52,053 nt of DNA, from assembly GCA_032718475.1 (NCBI GenBank), contig JAUCBJ010009001.1:1-52053 (forward strand). The letters run 5' to 3'. This DNA comes from Nemertoderma westbladi (lineage: Eukaryota > Xenacoelomorpha > Nemertodermatida > Nemertodermatidae). Positions within the stretch are counted from its first letter, which is position 1, and each line of letters starts with the position of its first letter. Below, in pieces: positions 24,982 through 36,274 of this stretch. A program made the translations under genes and the position numbers. The notes under the pieces are model-generated. The model was not told the origin of the DNA, did not search any database, and saw only the letters and a program-made list of their open reading frames with translations.

Positions 24982-26146
24982 CCTGTGTTGGGGGGTCTGT
25001 GACGGGGCAGTAAGTGAACAGCTACACAGGGATATTGCAGTTGGTAGGGGTGGGAGACACCATAATACCGGTATGCGAAACTGACAATAATTGCTATTTA
25101 TTTATTTATTTATTACTGAGTTCGTAGTCTCTACGAATTTTCTATTATTATCCAGCCACTTCAACACGCTAAGCCGTTGTGGAAAATCGATTCTTGTTTA
25201 TAAAAATATTTTTTACCAAATACTAAAGTGATGCCAGTAAGTAAATTACTTTACTTTATTAAATTAACGTCCTTAGTAATTTCGAGTTATTTACTTTATT
25301 AGCTGTACGTAAATTCAATAGAGAAGTAATTTAAACTTTACAGCTCTTTAAAGTATAAACTGGTATATTTGTACAATGAAACGGTTTCACCACAAACACG
25401 GCCTTGGCATCAATCCATACAGATACCGGTAACACCTACCTTATGGTATAGACAATGTTTTCGATTTTAACTTTCCCATATTGGCCGTCAGCAAGACCTT
25501 CACTGCCGTGAAAAGGTAAAGCACCCAATCTCAAAAAAATCGAAAATGTTATTCTTTCACATTCTAATGTGATTTTGTGCGCCCTTTCATGTGAGCTGTA
25601 TCATAAAATCCCATTCCTGTAGCAAAGTGATGTTTCTGATATAAAAACACCCTATTTAGTATGTCTGTTACCTATAACAAGGATTTACACATACTTTCTA
25701 AAATATAGGGTGTTTTCCCCCAAACATAATAAACTTACTTTATTCGGCGACTTCATAGATATAGTAATTAGCATAGCACTGAGATTTAGAGTAATTAGCA
25801 TAGCACTGAGATTTCCGCTATGTAAAAACACCCTATATTACTGAAATCTATTGTGATTGGATACTTAAATATATTCAAAAACGTGTCATTGGTTAAATTA
25901 TATAGGAACATTTGATTAAACCCGTGATACACCAGTGCGACTCTGTAACAATAGGTATTATAATATCTCTTAAGATATAGGATTTCCAGCCAAAGTAAAA
26001 CAACCTAAGTAAAAAAATAGACACCCTATAGCTTCATTTATCAATGTAGCCAAGGAAAAACACCCTAAGTGGGATAATTGTTGTTTTAATCAGATTATAT
26101 TTTAAAAAGAAAGTAATTTCAAAATGACCCAAATTAGAAATTACTA
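24982..26146. other. 3' flank of the ACBD3-like gene with a cluster of AAAACACCCTAT motifs
   Basis: The first part is presumably 3' untranslated region. I do not see a clear polyadenylation signal close to the stop; the nearest good candidate is AATAAAC near 25727. Copies of AAAACACCCTAT or its complement occur at 25644-25655, 25705-25716 (reversed) and 25825-25836, with looser copies near 26020 and 26056. No protein-coding region is visible. Confidence 0.5.
25763..25814. repeat. 27-bp tandem duplication
   Basis: AGTAATTAGCATAGCACTGA followed by GATTT is repeated once, 27 bases apart, without mismatch. It lies among the AAAACACCCTAT motifs. Confidence 0.85.
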
Positions 26147-26278
26147 CTACTACTAGGTCGAGCGAACTCGGACAGTGGAAATGAGATCCTTCCAGACTTC
26201 CTAATTCTCCAACTACTACTAGGTCGAGCGAACTCGGACAGTGGAAATGAGATCCCTCCAGGCTTCCCGATTCTCCAT
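26147..26278. repeat. 66-bp tandem duplication at the 3' end of the RTE-like LINE
   Basis: The segment containing CTACTAGGTCGAGCGAACTC and GGACAGTGGAAATGAGATCC appears twice, 66 bases apart, with a few mismatches. In LINE orientation (minus strand) it is the last part of the element and ends in TAGTAG repeats. Confidence 0.8.
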
Positions 26279-28437
26279 AGTTGTCGCAATTTCGTTTCTC
26301 CCAAGTTCAGTATCCCTTTCAAGTTGATCTATATATGTTATGGCCGGTTGTCCACGACTACGCTTTCCATGAGTTGGTTGCCGCCAGAAAAGTAGATCTG
26401 GTATGACCTCGTCTTTACTTCTCCAGCAGTGCCCACTGAATCTTAATCTGCGTTCACGGAGGGTGGTTGATACAGGTGGTATTGTACCATAAAGCTCGGC
26501 GTTTGTCATGTGTTGGCTCCAGCTGATGCTTAGGGCTGCCCTTAGTAGTCTTGTGTAGCAACCATCAATTCGTTGTTCAAGTGATTTAGTCAGTGTCCAG
26601 GTCTCACCCCCGTATAAAAATACACTTTCCACTGTGGCTCGAAAGGACTTAGTCTTCAGGTGCCTGGAGAGATCTGATTTCCAGATGGTATCCATTTTTG
26701 ATAGAGCTACCTAAGCCTTTGCTTTCCTAACTTCTATGTCCTTTTTGATACTCTCTATCCATGATCCAAGGTACTGGAAGTCGTCGACCTTCCTTAGTTG
26801 ATTATGATCAATGGATGTCAACTTTCCATCAACATTAAAGGTCATGAATTCGGTCTTGGTAGCATTTATATGAATCCAACCTCCTTAGCAGCCCTCTCCA
26901 CTTTATTTAGTAGAAGCTGTGCATCTGCTAGCGTATTAGAGAGCAGGGCAGGAGTTGCCGGATATCTACTACTTCTGCGTTCTTGAAGTGTGAATCCAAG
27001 ATCTTCACCCTTTGTGGCCGTCCTCATTGCGTAATCCAGCACAATTACAAATAGTAATGGTGCTAATGTGTCACCTTGCAGTACGCCACCCAGGATTGAG
27101 AAAAACTCAGTTTCACCATCTGGTGAGAGTACCTGCGCTTCTGTGTCACAATATAACAATCCAATGCCAGCAACAATTACTTCTGGTAATCCATAAGCTC
27201 TTAGTATTTCAAGCATTTTGCCTCTATGGATGGAGTCGAATGCCTTCTTGAAGTCCACAAAAGTCATGACTGCGGGGCGGGGAGATTCTTTGACATAATT
27301 CCTTCAATCAGTCTCCGTAGTGCAAGTATCTGAGCTATTGTTGATCTACTTGGTCGAAATCCGTTTTGGCTCTTACGCAGTAGTTTCTCTATGTGAGGCC
27401 TATTCCTATATAGAATCATTTTATTGTATATTTTGGCAGCTACCACAAGCAGACAGATCCCACGTTAGTTTGTTGGTATACCGAGGTCTCCTTTCTTGGG
27501 GAGAGGCTTTAGTTGACCTTTAGTCCAAATTGGTGGTGGCTTTTCCCCTTTTAACATCCGGTTGCAAACATTCAATAATGGTCTCTTTAGCACTCCGGTT
27601 TTCCATACCTCCGCTGGGATTTCATCTAATCCACTCGCTTTATTATTAGACATGCTTTTAATGCTCCTTTGGAGTTTGGCAGGTGTGAAGTCCCCTGTTT
27701 CTTTGGTAGTGTCTTGTCATTAATTTTCCTTGTAGGGCTGACCTCGATGTTTGGTGGCTGCCCAAGCAAGTTGCTGAAGTGATTTTTCCACTTCCCAACA
27801 CGTTCTTCGGGACTATCGGCTTTGAGGGAGGCGCCCCTTTGCCCAACTTTTCCGACCAGATACTCATTTACAGTTTGCCAGGTAAGTCTTGATTGTTGCT
27901 GTATGTGAGCAGTTGTAATCAATTTTCAATCCAAAAGTTCAATTCAAAGTAATTCAATTTTATCCTGTATGTACTTTTCCTGGCTGATGTTGTAGGCCAA
28001 TATAAGATCATCCTTAGCTTTCTCAACCTTGTTGTTTTCGGTTGTTGGTTGTTCGGTTTTAACTTTGTAGGCTATCTTAAGATCTTCTTTCTTACAAGTA
28101 ACCTCAGAGTTTTGCCAAGGCACATACTGTTTTCGTTTGGGTTTCTGGGGAATATGCCTTTCAGCTGATTCCTTGTGGGCTGTTATTATATTCTGGTATA
28201 TTGAATCGGTGGATTGGTCTTCATCCACTGACTGAAGTGCTTCGAAGCGGTTTTGAACTTCTACTGTGTAAGCATCCTTTACAGCATTGTCAGTTCTGAG
28301 TTTCTCCCAGTCATAGTTGATTTGCTTGCTTGTCCTGGGTTTGCTTGCTCTCAAACTGAGTCTGATCTCGGCGGTCACAATTCTGTGGTGCGAACCAATT
28401 AGGTTGAACGAGCTGTATGCCTCGCAGTTGATCATGC
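26147..28437 (-). mobile_element. Decayed RTE-like LINE, minus strand
   Basis: Reading right to left: the end of an endonuclease (CEAYSSFNLIG, GSHHRIVTAEIRLSLR at 28437-28340), a lysine-rich linker, WKNHFSNLLG and NNKASGLDEIPAEVWK. Reverse transcriptase motifs follow (NGFRPSRST, FVDFKKAFDSIHRGKM, LQGDTLAPLLFVIVLDY), then FLYGGETWTLTKSLEQRID and a C-terminal domain with RRLRFSGHCWR. These are typical of RTE-related elements. Decay is obvious: several frame changes and an in-frame stop near 26710. The endonuclease SDH motif reads SHH. The RT motif that should hold the paired Asp is missing: the frame goes from SSRYPAT straight to PALLSNTLADAQ. It cannot be active. Confidence 0.88.
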
Positions 28438-30498
28438 TGTTTCTCCACTTTTTCGGTTAAATATACATTAACCAATTAATAATACTTATACCAGGTGCTG
28501 AAAGGTGGCATCAAACGAGTTTACATCATGTTCTCAAAACTCACTTTTTGCAGATAGGGTGTTTTACCTTTCCAAGGCTGTATACACCACACAAACAGAA
28601 AGTGATTAATTTTTTACGGCATTTTGTTCAGCAATCGGTTCGTATTAATTATGTTACAATTTTTTTTGTCAATATGCCGTTGTGACAAACAATTATAAAA
28701 CATTTTACATTTTAATTCACTCATTATCTATAATAGAGGTGAGTGTACAGCACCAATGCTGGTTATTGATGTATTATTTTACACATTTTTCTATAATTAT
28801 CTTTACATCTTGGAGGCCAAACGTTTACATTTCCTTTATTCACATATTGTACATCATTTCCATCTAACTCCTATGTATTATAAGTTATCGGCTAACTAAC
28901 GGTGTTTCTTTGTCTTTATAGTCCGTATCTGTCTAAGTTAGACACCTTTTGCGTTTCGTATGTCAACATTTTAAATTTAATTTCTGGTGTGTTATTTCAT
29001 GGATTTAATATTTATTATTTATATTATAATTGTTTTGATTAGTTTTTTTATATATTTTTATTCAGTAACTTTCTGGGGGCGGTAATGAGGTTTATCTGGG
29101 GGTGGGTAGACTCAGTCTGCCGTGTTGCAGTAGGGGGCTCATTCCAAAGTAAAGTACGGGACATTCGTACACAATTTTGAACTTTGATTGCCTGCGCAAT
29201 GTTATCCACAGCATATATGTGCACAAAATTGTGCTTGGATTAAACTTTCGAATATCAGCTTTGATTTCGTGAAGCTTATGGCGGGACTTAGTCACTTTTG
29301 AGAAAACACCAGCTTGTCCAATTAAGGTAAAGTACGGATTCGTACGAAATGGTTTTTTTTTTATTTTATGATTTCAATTCTAAAATTTAGCGAATTGTGC
29401 GCAGGTACGGTGTTGAGTTGATGTTTAGGATAAAGCTTTATTATTAGGAGCCCGCTCGACAGGCGGGATACTTACTGTAAAAATCTGCGGGATAGTTACT
29501 GTAAAAATCTCAGGATATATAACACTGACTGACTGATAATTATCTAGGTTCAGGCACTTCCTGCCTAGCGATTTTGTTGAAATTTTACAAGTAAATTGCT
29601 TTGGTGGTTCATAATCGCGTTACAAAATATCAGATCAATTCTATGTGTGTGGTATTCGATATATTTCGTTTTTTGAAATTATTTTGTCGCGAAATTAAAA
29701 GCAATGGTAAAGTAACAACTCCTCCCTGAGATGCAGCATCTATATAGCTGTGTAGGAATGGTTGAGTACAGGGCTGCCTGAGATAGAATTCCATCAAGGC
29801 AGAATTTCTTGACTACACCCTTTCTGCTGCTGGCTGCTGGCTGAGTCTACACATCCTTATCAGCTCTCAGGGATAGACAGAAAATAGTTGAGTTGTCAAT
29901 AAACAAAATAAAATATACAACTGCAGTAGGATTATATTATTATTATTCCACGAATCATTGGGCTGATTATTTTGTATAGGATATACTGATATATGTAGAA
30001 TGTTCTTAAAAATAATATTCTTATTTTTTTTTATTACATAGGATTAGCATCATTTTGCTCATGGTAACAAATAATTGAGAAAAACAGATGTCCATTCCTG
30101 TAACACTTGTCCCACAGTGTAACGCCCGATATCAGCCAATCAGAGCCCTTGAATGGTGATTTCCAATGCCTGTAACAATTTTTCCCACCATGTAACACCA
30201 GTTGTAATTACACTGAAATGTTAAATTAACCTAGATTTCGTCTCTGAGTGGGAACTATGCAGCCATTCCTGATCCCTGCTGTAACACCGCCCAATAAAGC
30301 TTATTTGAAAATATAATCAATCATAAGAAATCTTTATGGTCCCTATTTCTGGAAAAATTATAAAATATTATAGTTTATCAAATGAACATAAAGAGTTTAT
30401 TAAAACATTTTAACCACTTTAGGTACTTTAGTGACGATTTATATGAAAATTCACAAAGTATGACGAGTTTATTACCGAGTTTATAACTGTATATCACT
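28438..30498. other. AT-rich intergenic DNA, no gene recognised
   Basis: A TAGGGTGTTTT motif at 28555-28565 is the complement of the motifs left of the LINE. A 24-bp unit containing TTACTGTAAAAATCT is repeated at about 29466-29513. A direct repeat about 72 bases apart (CCTGTAACA, then GTAAC) lies at 30098-30215. No coding region, tRNA or known transposon is visible. Confidence 0.45.
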
Positions 30499-30534
30499 AT
30501 GGCTGAGCAGTTAGTCAAAACCTATAAATTGTTC

Positions 30535-31765
30535 ATCAGTTTCATCTCCACCCTCCACAGAACCTCCAGTACTCCCCACTCCATCTTCTACACCCTCCAT
30601 AGATTCTCCTGTATTCCAAACGTTATCTTGTATAGCCGCCACGGATCTTCCCATACCCCCCACTCCTTCAAAACCTGTAAATTGTTCATTATCACTTTCA
30701 TCCCCACCCTCCACAGATCCAACTGTACCTTCCACTCCATCTTCCCCACCCTCCTCAGATCCTCCTGTACTTCTCACCCTGTCTCCCACACCCTCCACAG
30801 ATCCTCCTGTACTTCTCACCCTGTCTCCCACACCCTACACAGATCCTCCTGTACTTCTCACCCTGTCTCCCACACCCTTCACAGATTCTCCTGTACTTCT
30901 CACCCTGTCTCCCACACCCTCCACAGATCCTCCTGTACTTCTCACCCTGTCTCCCACACCCTCCACAGATCCTCCTGTACTTCTCACCCTGTCTCCCACA
31001 CCCTCCACAGATCCTCCTGTACTTCTCACCCTGTCTCCCACACCCTCCACAGATCCTCCTGTACTTCTCACCCTGTCTCCCACACCCTCCACAGATCCTC
31101 CTGTACTTCCCACTCCGCCTCCTACACCCTCCACAGATCCTCCTGTACTTCTCACCCTGTCTCCCACACCCTCCACAGATCCTCCTGCACTTCCCATTCC
31201 GTCTCCCACACCCTCCATAGATCCTCCCATACCTCCCACTCCGTCTCCCACACCCTCCACAGATCCTCCTATACTTCCCACTCCGTCTCCCAAACCCTCC
31301 ACAGATCCTCCTGTACTTCCCACTCCGTCTCCCACACCCTCCACAGATCCTCCTGTACTTCCCACTCCGTCTCCCACACCCTCCACAGATCCTCCTGTAC
31401 TTCCAACCCTGTCTCCCACACCCTCCGCAGATCATCCTGTACTTCTCACCCTGTCTCTCACACCCTCCACAGATCCTCCTGTACTTCTCACCCTGTCTCC
31501 CACACCCTCCACAGATCCTCCTGTACTTTTCACCCTGTTTCCCACACCCTCCAAAGATCCTCCCATTCTCCTCTCGCACCTCTACCTACTGCTCTCGCAC
31601 TAACTACTCCTCTCACTCCTCCAACTGCTCCCCTTCCACATCTACTTTTTCCCCTCGCACCTCCAACTGCTCCCCTTGCACCTCTACCTTTTCCCCTCAC
31701 ACCTCCAACTGCTCCCCTTGCACCTCTATTTGTTTCCCTCCCACCTCTAACTGCTCCCCTCACGG
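30535..31765. repeat. 42-bp minisatellites, coding-like in several frames
   Basis: The main block (about 30680-31560) has a 42-bp unit containing CCTCCACAGATCCTCCTGTA and CCCTGTCTCCCACAC. To its left are two 150-bp divergent copies (from about 30519 and 30669). To its right (31610-31765) is a different 42-bp repeat with CTCCAACTGCTCCCCTT. The plus strand is open for 447 codons (30499-31842, His/Ser/Thr/Cys-rich 14-residue repeats). One minus frame is open at 31579-30755. The other minus frame gives Gly/Glu/Val-rich repeats (GGSVEGVGD) but has single-base stops at 30835-30837 and near 31430. In that minus frame the left non-identical repeats keep EQFTGFE / EQFIGFD. Whether any frame is translated cannot be decided from sequence; no splice or promoter evidence was found. 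Confidence 0.85.
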
Positions 31766-32015
31766 AGCTCCCAATCTCGCTCTCCCAATCGCAGAAGATA
31801 GATCTACGATGGACCGCATTCAATATAAGATCAGTATTATAGTCCTATGTTTATTTACTATCAGTATCTTGATACCGGAACAGCAAGCTGATGTCTAATA
31901 AGTAATGAAATGTGGTCTCTATTCTATACCGTAGTCACATATTGTCTGTATCAGTGTCTTATAACTGGTTCTGGTTAGGATTAGTTTGTTTAGTAGTCAA
32001 TAGTAAACTCTATGT

Positions 32016-33209
32016 GTTCGCGCTTTCAGACCTTTGGCAGTTTAACCCGCCAAATTAAGATGTCTTCTAGATATTAAATCGCTTTTTAGCCTATGACAAG
32101 TATTTGATTCACTACACTAGTCGAAACCAATCCGTGCGCGACCATTCACCCGCTGGATATTCCCGGGAGATTGGGTTCGACGGTTTAATTTTATTGCTAT
32201 GTAAGCTTAATGTATTATTCGACTGACAGTATTATATAATCTCTGACAATATTATTCACCTTCGGTAATATTAACAGTTCCTTTAGGACGTGGCGCTTTA
32301 TCTACTTAAACAGAGTTATGACTTAAACTACTCACAACGATATGGCTTAATTATAATTCACATATATGGCGCATTCTTTAGGAATGCTTCTTTAACAGAC
32401 TCACTCATACACAATGCTGCACAATACTGCACACTAATCTGCCGATCTTCACTGATTTTAGTCACATATAAAAGGAACACAGACTGACTCATGTAGGGTC
32501 TATCAAATAACATTAGATTCACTTCAAACCACTTTAACATAAGTCACAATCGTTTATCTGTAACCTTTCTCTCTTACCTTCGGTATATCAAGAATATTGG
32601 GTGTCGGGGTTATTTCTCGTTATTCCAATATAATAATTCATCAACAAATATAATGAATAACCGACAACAAATAGCAGTATGCAGTATTCACAAAGCCAGT
32701 TATGCAGTACTGCAGTATGCAGTGATTACGAAATTGCAGAGTGTTTGTTTCGTCAGTTAAAGGATATATGTCCTTGTAATTAAACCTACTAGTGTTGAGC
32801 TAAAAAGCAGAAAGCACAAAACACTAAAAAGCCGTTCTTTCGTGGCTTTGAAAAACTCGTGACTACTGCTCTATACGAGTATACCAACCACTCTTATTCC
32901 ACGAAGCTCCCGTTCAACACAGAGAAAGAGCAGTGAGATAGGAAATTTTCAGTTCAGTACTCTGCGATTGGTCAAAATCAAGGCTAACTCAAATTCTATT
33001 GGGAGATACAAAAATAAGGCTATGACGCAACCTCCCTAGGCTTGTTGGCCGATTAAACAGAGCCCAGATGCCTGCGTATAGCAAATCAGCCAATAAGCTG
33101 GTAACTTGCACTATTTTTAGCTGTAGATCACTTTGAGAGTATTCTTAGCGACTGGGGGGGAACTGGCCAACAAGGCAAACGAATCAGTTATCCCACAAAA
33201 GCTTTTACA
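32016..33209 (-). repeat. 3' LTR of the BEL/Pao-like element
   Basis: About 1194 bases with TGTTCGCGC at its left end and GCTTTTACA at its right end (plus-strand view). Bases 32016-32795 align closely with 43415-44200, including CTGGATATTCCCGGGAGATT and GGATATATGTCCTT. One 7-base insertion lies near the left end. The rest, corresponding to U3, does not align with the other LTR except for GATTGGTCAA and the last CAAAAGCTTTTACA. Confidence 0.8.
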
Positions 33210-33287
33210 CCGCTCCCAGAAAATGGGATTTAAGTCTATAAAATATACAAAATCACAGTTTCTAAAATATAAAAATACTCTAAACAG

Positions 33288-34698
33288 TTAGTCTTTCTTG
33301 CGCGGACGGCGTTTACGCAGTTTTTTAAAGCTATCAAGAGTCATTTTCTCTTTGGGGGAAGCCACTTTACTAGGAGGGCCATAACTCCTGGGTGAAGGGT
33401 GCAATATGATTGCATTAAAAGGTTTGGGTTTACGGTCGGTGTCTCGTCCATTTCGATATGCTTCTCCTCGAGCTGATTTTCCTCCGCTCGTAGCTGGATA
33501 CGTTCATCCAAAAACTCTCGCAGAGAATAGGATCGTCTAAGTTCGATAACTTCTTAGAGATTCTGGATTTCCCAATCGAATTGAGATAAGGCCAATTCGT
33601 TTATCGATTGGACTTACTGTTATAACTTACGTTTATCTGAACAAACGCAGGTTTCCTTTTTGATCTTTATAGAATAGCGTTTAACTCGTTTCGTACAACG
33701 CTCTCCTTCACCTTGATGAGGGGTTGTATCGCGTTAAACGGGGACGACCATACGGTTGGATAGTGATATTAGGTGTCTGCGTCATAATCCAGCTAGGTAA
33801 GATGGGCGGCTAGCTAGAAATCACTGTCGGAGTGTTACCGATTAATTGTTAGGGTAGCACTAGATCTTGAACAGTGAATACCGTCCGCGAGGATCCGCGA
33901 CACCACCAAGATCGCAGGTCTGAGGTCCAACTAAGGAATGAGGAGGTTTGACCGAGTATTCCGGGACTCTGATCGTAGGTTTACTCTAGGATCGTTAGAG
34001 CCGAGTGAGCATAGGTGATACGTCAAACAAGTTTCGCTCGAAACTCCAGTAAATATAACGAACACAACTGTGTTTAACACAACGTTTCCGTGGATGTTTA
34101 TGTCTTTCGGTTTATTGGCTGGGTCTAGGGCATTTACCGTAATAATACCAAAGACGCACGTCTGGTAGGGGAAACGCGGGTGATATTTATTTGTTGTTAC
34201 AATGCGTCTATCAAGAATTCCAAATATACGTTGGAGTTGCCGCGTTTATTTGTTTCTTTAGTGTCTTTTCTTTCGAGTCGATTTCGAATAGAATTTTCGT
34301 ATTCGAATTTCAGTTTATGGTTCCGACTCCGCTGGGCAGGATATATAGTCGACATAGTCCGTATGGTGTAAATCGATAGGATGACCAGTAGTTAAGAAGA
34401 CCATATACGTACCATTACGCTGCGTATATCGAGCAGCGAATTTTCTATAGTCCAACTCGCGCGCGAGCTGCTCTTGGGACATTGGCGGTTCGATATAACG
34501 ACCATCGTCCTCCGCAGCAGTTGGACTAACGTCGCCGCGTATTAAGCTATCAACAAACGCTTGTAAAAGTAGAGTATATCGCTCCCCGATACCAAGAACA
34601 TCTTCTATCAACTCCGTCATGTCTGCTATATATGAGTTTATCCATATTATAATGAGTTTATATTTAGGCGAGCGGGCGTCGCTGCCTACCCCAATCAA
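33288..34698 (-). pseudogene. Decayed gene of unknown function in the 3' part of the LTR element
   Basis: Minus-strand coding traces in several frames. A 127-codon open segment (34698-34315) includes MTELIEDVLGIGERYTLL and MSQEQLARELDYRKFAARY. Further on, a charged segment that looks like a coiled coil (REFLDERIQLRAEENQLEEK near 33520-33440) is interrupted by a stop. The last frame ends at TAA 33290-33288 with a strongly basic tail (FKKLRKRRPRKKD). I do not recognise the family. Its position after the protease ORF and before the 3' LTR is where some LTR elements carry an extra gene, but nothing here resembles an envelope protein (no signal peptide or membrane segment). These pieces may not all belong to one gene. 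Confidence 0.3.
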
Positions 34699-36274
34699 CC
34701 CCCGGACAGTACGAGATCCTCAGCGCCGATGTGTCGTCGCCGCTGTACTTTCGCCAACGACGTAGCCGCACAACGACAACGACAACCGACACAAGTCACT
34801 CGACTGTCCGTCCCAAAGACTTAGATGCACTTCAGGTTTTCCTTGGAGAGTTAGGTTACTTTTACGATTGCGACTCGCTACTGTAAACACACCTTAGTAG
34901 TAACATTCACCTATAAACTCACAAATACCACGCACACAACTTGTCACAAATTACACACATTCGGGCCATTTGTCCGTTAGTCAATGCCTTCCAGAATGTC
35001 ACTGTATTATTATGTATCCTCGGATACTAGCAGTGCGCTATTTATTCCCTATGCTATTCAATGGGACAAGCTTTCTATTGTTCTTTTAACTCAATTCTAA
35101 TTCTAGCGTGGTTTTTGCTATGGTGACATTATGCAAAGCTAGCGGTAGAATTAGGGTGATTCCAATGCATACAGATCTGGGATGTTATTTAATAGTAATT
35201 CTTTAATAGTCAACGTCCTGTTTATGCATGACTTTACGAATTTTATCGGCTATTAACTATGTTTGGGAGACTTTCTTACACGCATACGCATAATAATATA
35301 AATCTCCGCTCCCTTGATCTATTAATTAATGAAATTTTGGGAATGTTATAAATTGCGTAAAATGGCAATTTATTAAATTCATTAAAACATGAATTTAAAT
35401 TTATTCCCTGAAATTTTATTATTTGATAATTAAATGGACATATTTTGATTCTAGAACATGTCTAGGGACACAAGATCCTTAATTCTAAGAAAATTGTCTC
35501 TTTAAGAATATCGGTAAATGCTACGATATCTTAATTGACTAGAATTGTTGAAGGATCTGAATTTTACAGATTTTGACTTATTTGATTTGTAAATATTAAC
35601 TAATTAATATTTGAGATGGGCACCGATTTATTCCAGAACTTGTCTGGGGACGTTAACCACTGATTCTATAATTTGTCTTTCAAGTATATCGGTGGGTGCC
35701 ACGATATCTTAATCGACTAGAATTACAGATGGTCAAAGGGTTTAACAGATTTATTTTGCGTTATACGCTACTGTTAAAGGGACATCACGCTACTATATGT
35801 ATTATTTAATATACGGTATGAGAGCAATATCGCACGAAGCAATGTCAGTGTGAAGAGGCAAGTCGTTTCCAAGGTCTACCCAGAGCTTGGTTTAGCCGAG
35901 ACACGAGGATCTGAACTTTGCATTCCTAATACTCTGCCTACCAATAATACTTAAATATAGTAGTGGCTTTATTGTACTTTAATAAGTACGGACATTTCAT
36001 CTTACTGTAGTCACGTATTTATAATATGATACGGACAGTAAGGAAAGAGGAAAAGAATTATTTCTTGCCGTCGCATTAAATATAATATATACGTAATTAA
36101 GTAATAAACGCGAATATATATTGCACTAATCTACTAAATAATCGCTAAAATAACATTCTACTGAATAAAATTAAAGAAAACGATTATAATAAAATTACAT
36201 AGTAATACATACATAAATATAAAAATAATAAAATAATATAAAATAATAGAGTCACACACCCACTCCATATGTTG
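34699..36274. other. Non-coding 3' interior of the LTR element
   Basis: No integrase core motifs or other coding region are visible on the minus strand. A diverged tandem duplication of about 180 bases covers roughly 35440-35735; both copies contain CCAGAAC- or CTAGAAC-type starts and ACGATATCTTAAT followed by GACTAGAATT. Confidence 0.5.

Noticed and set aside
28438-30498. tRNA or SINE-type gene
   Set aside because: I found no A/B box pair or cloverleaf that could be drawn convincingly.
32290-32540. Short ORFs in the left LTR, with matching ones in the right LTR at 43682-43933
   Set aside because: Their conservation is explained by LTR duplication. They are short, overlap on both strands and show no protein features.
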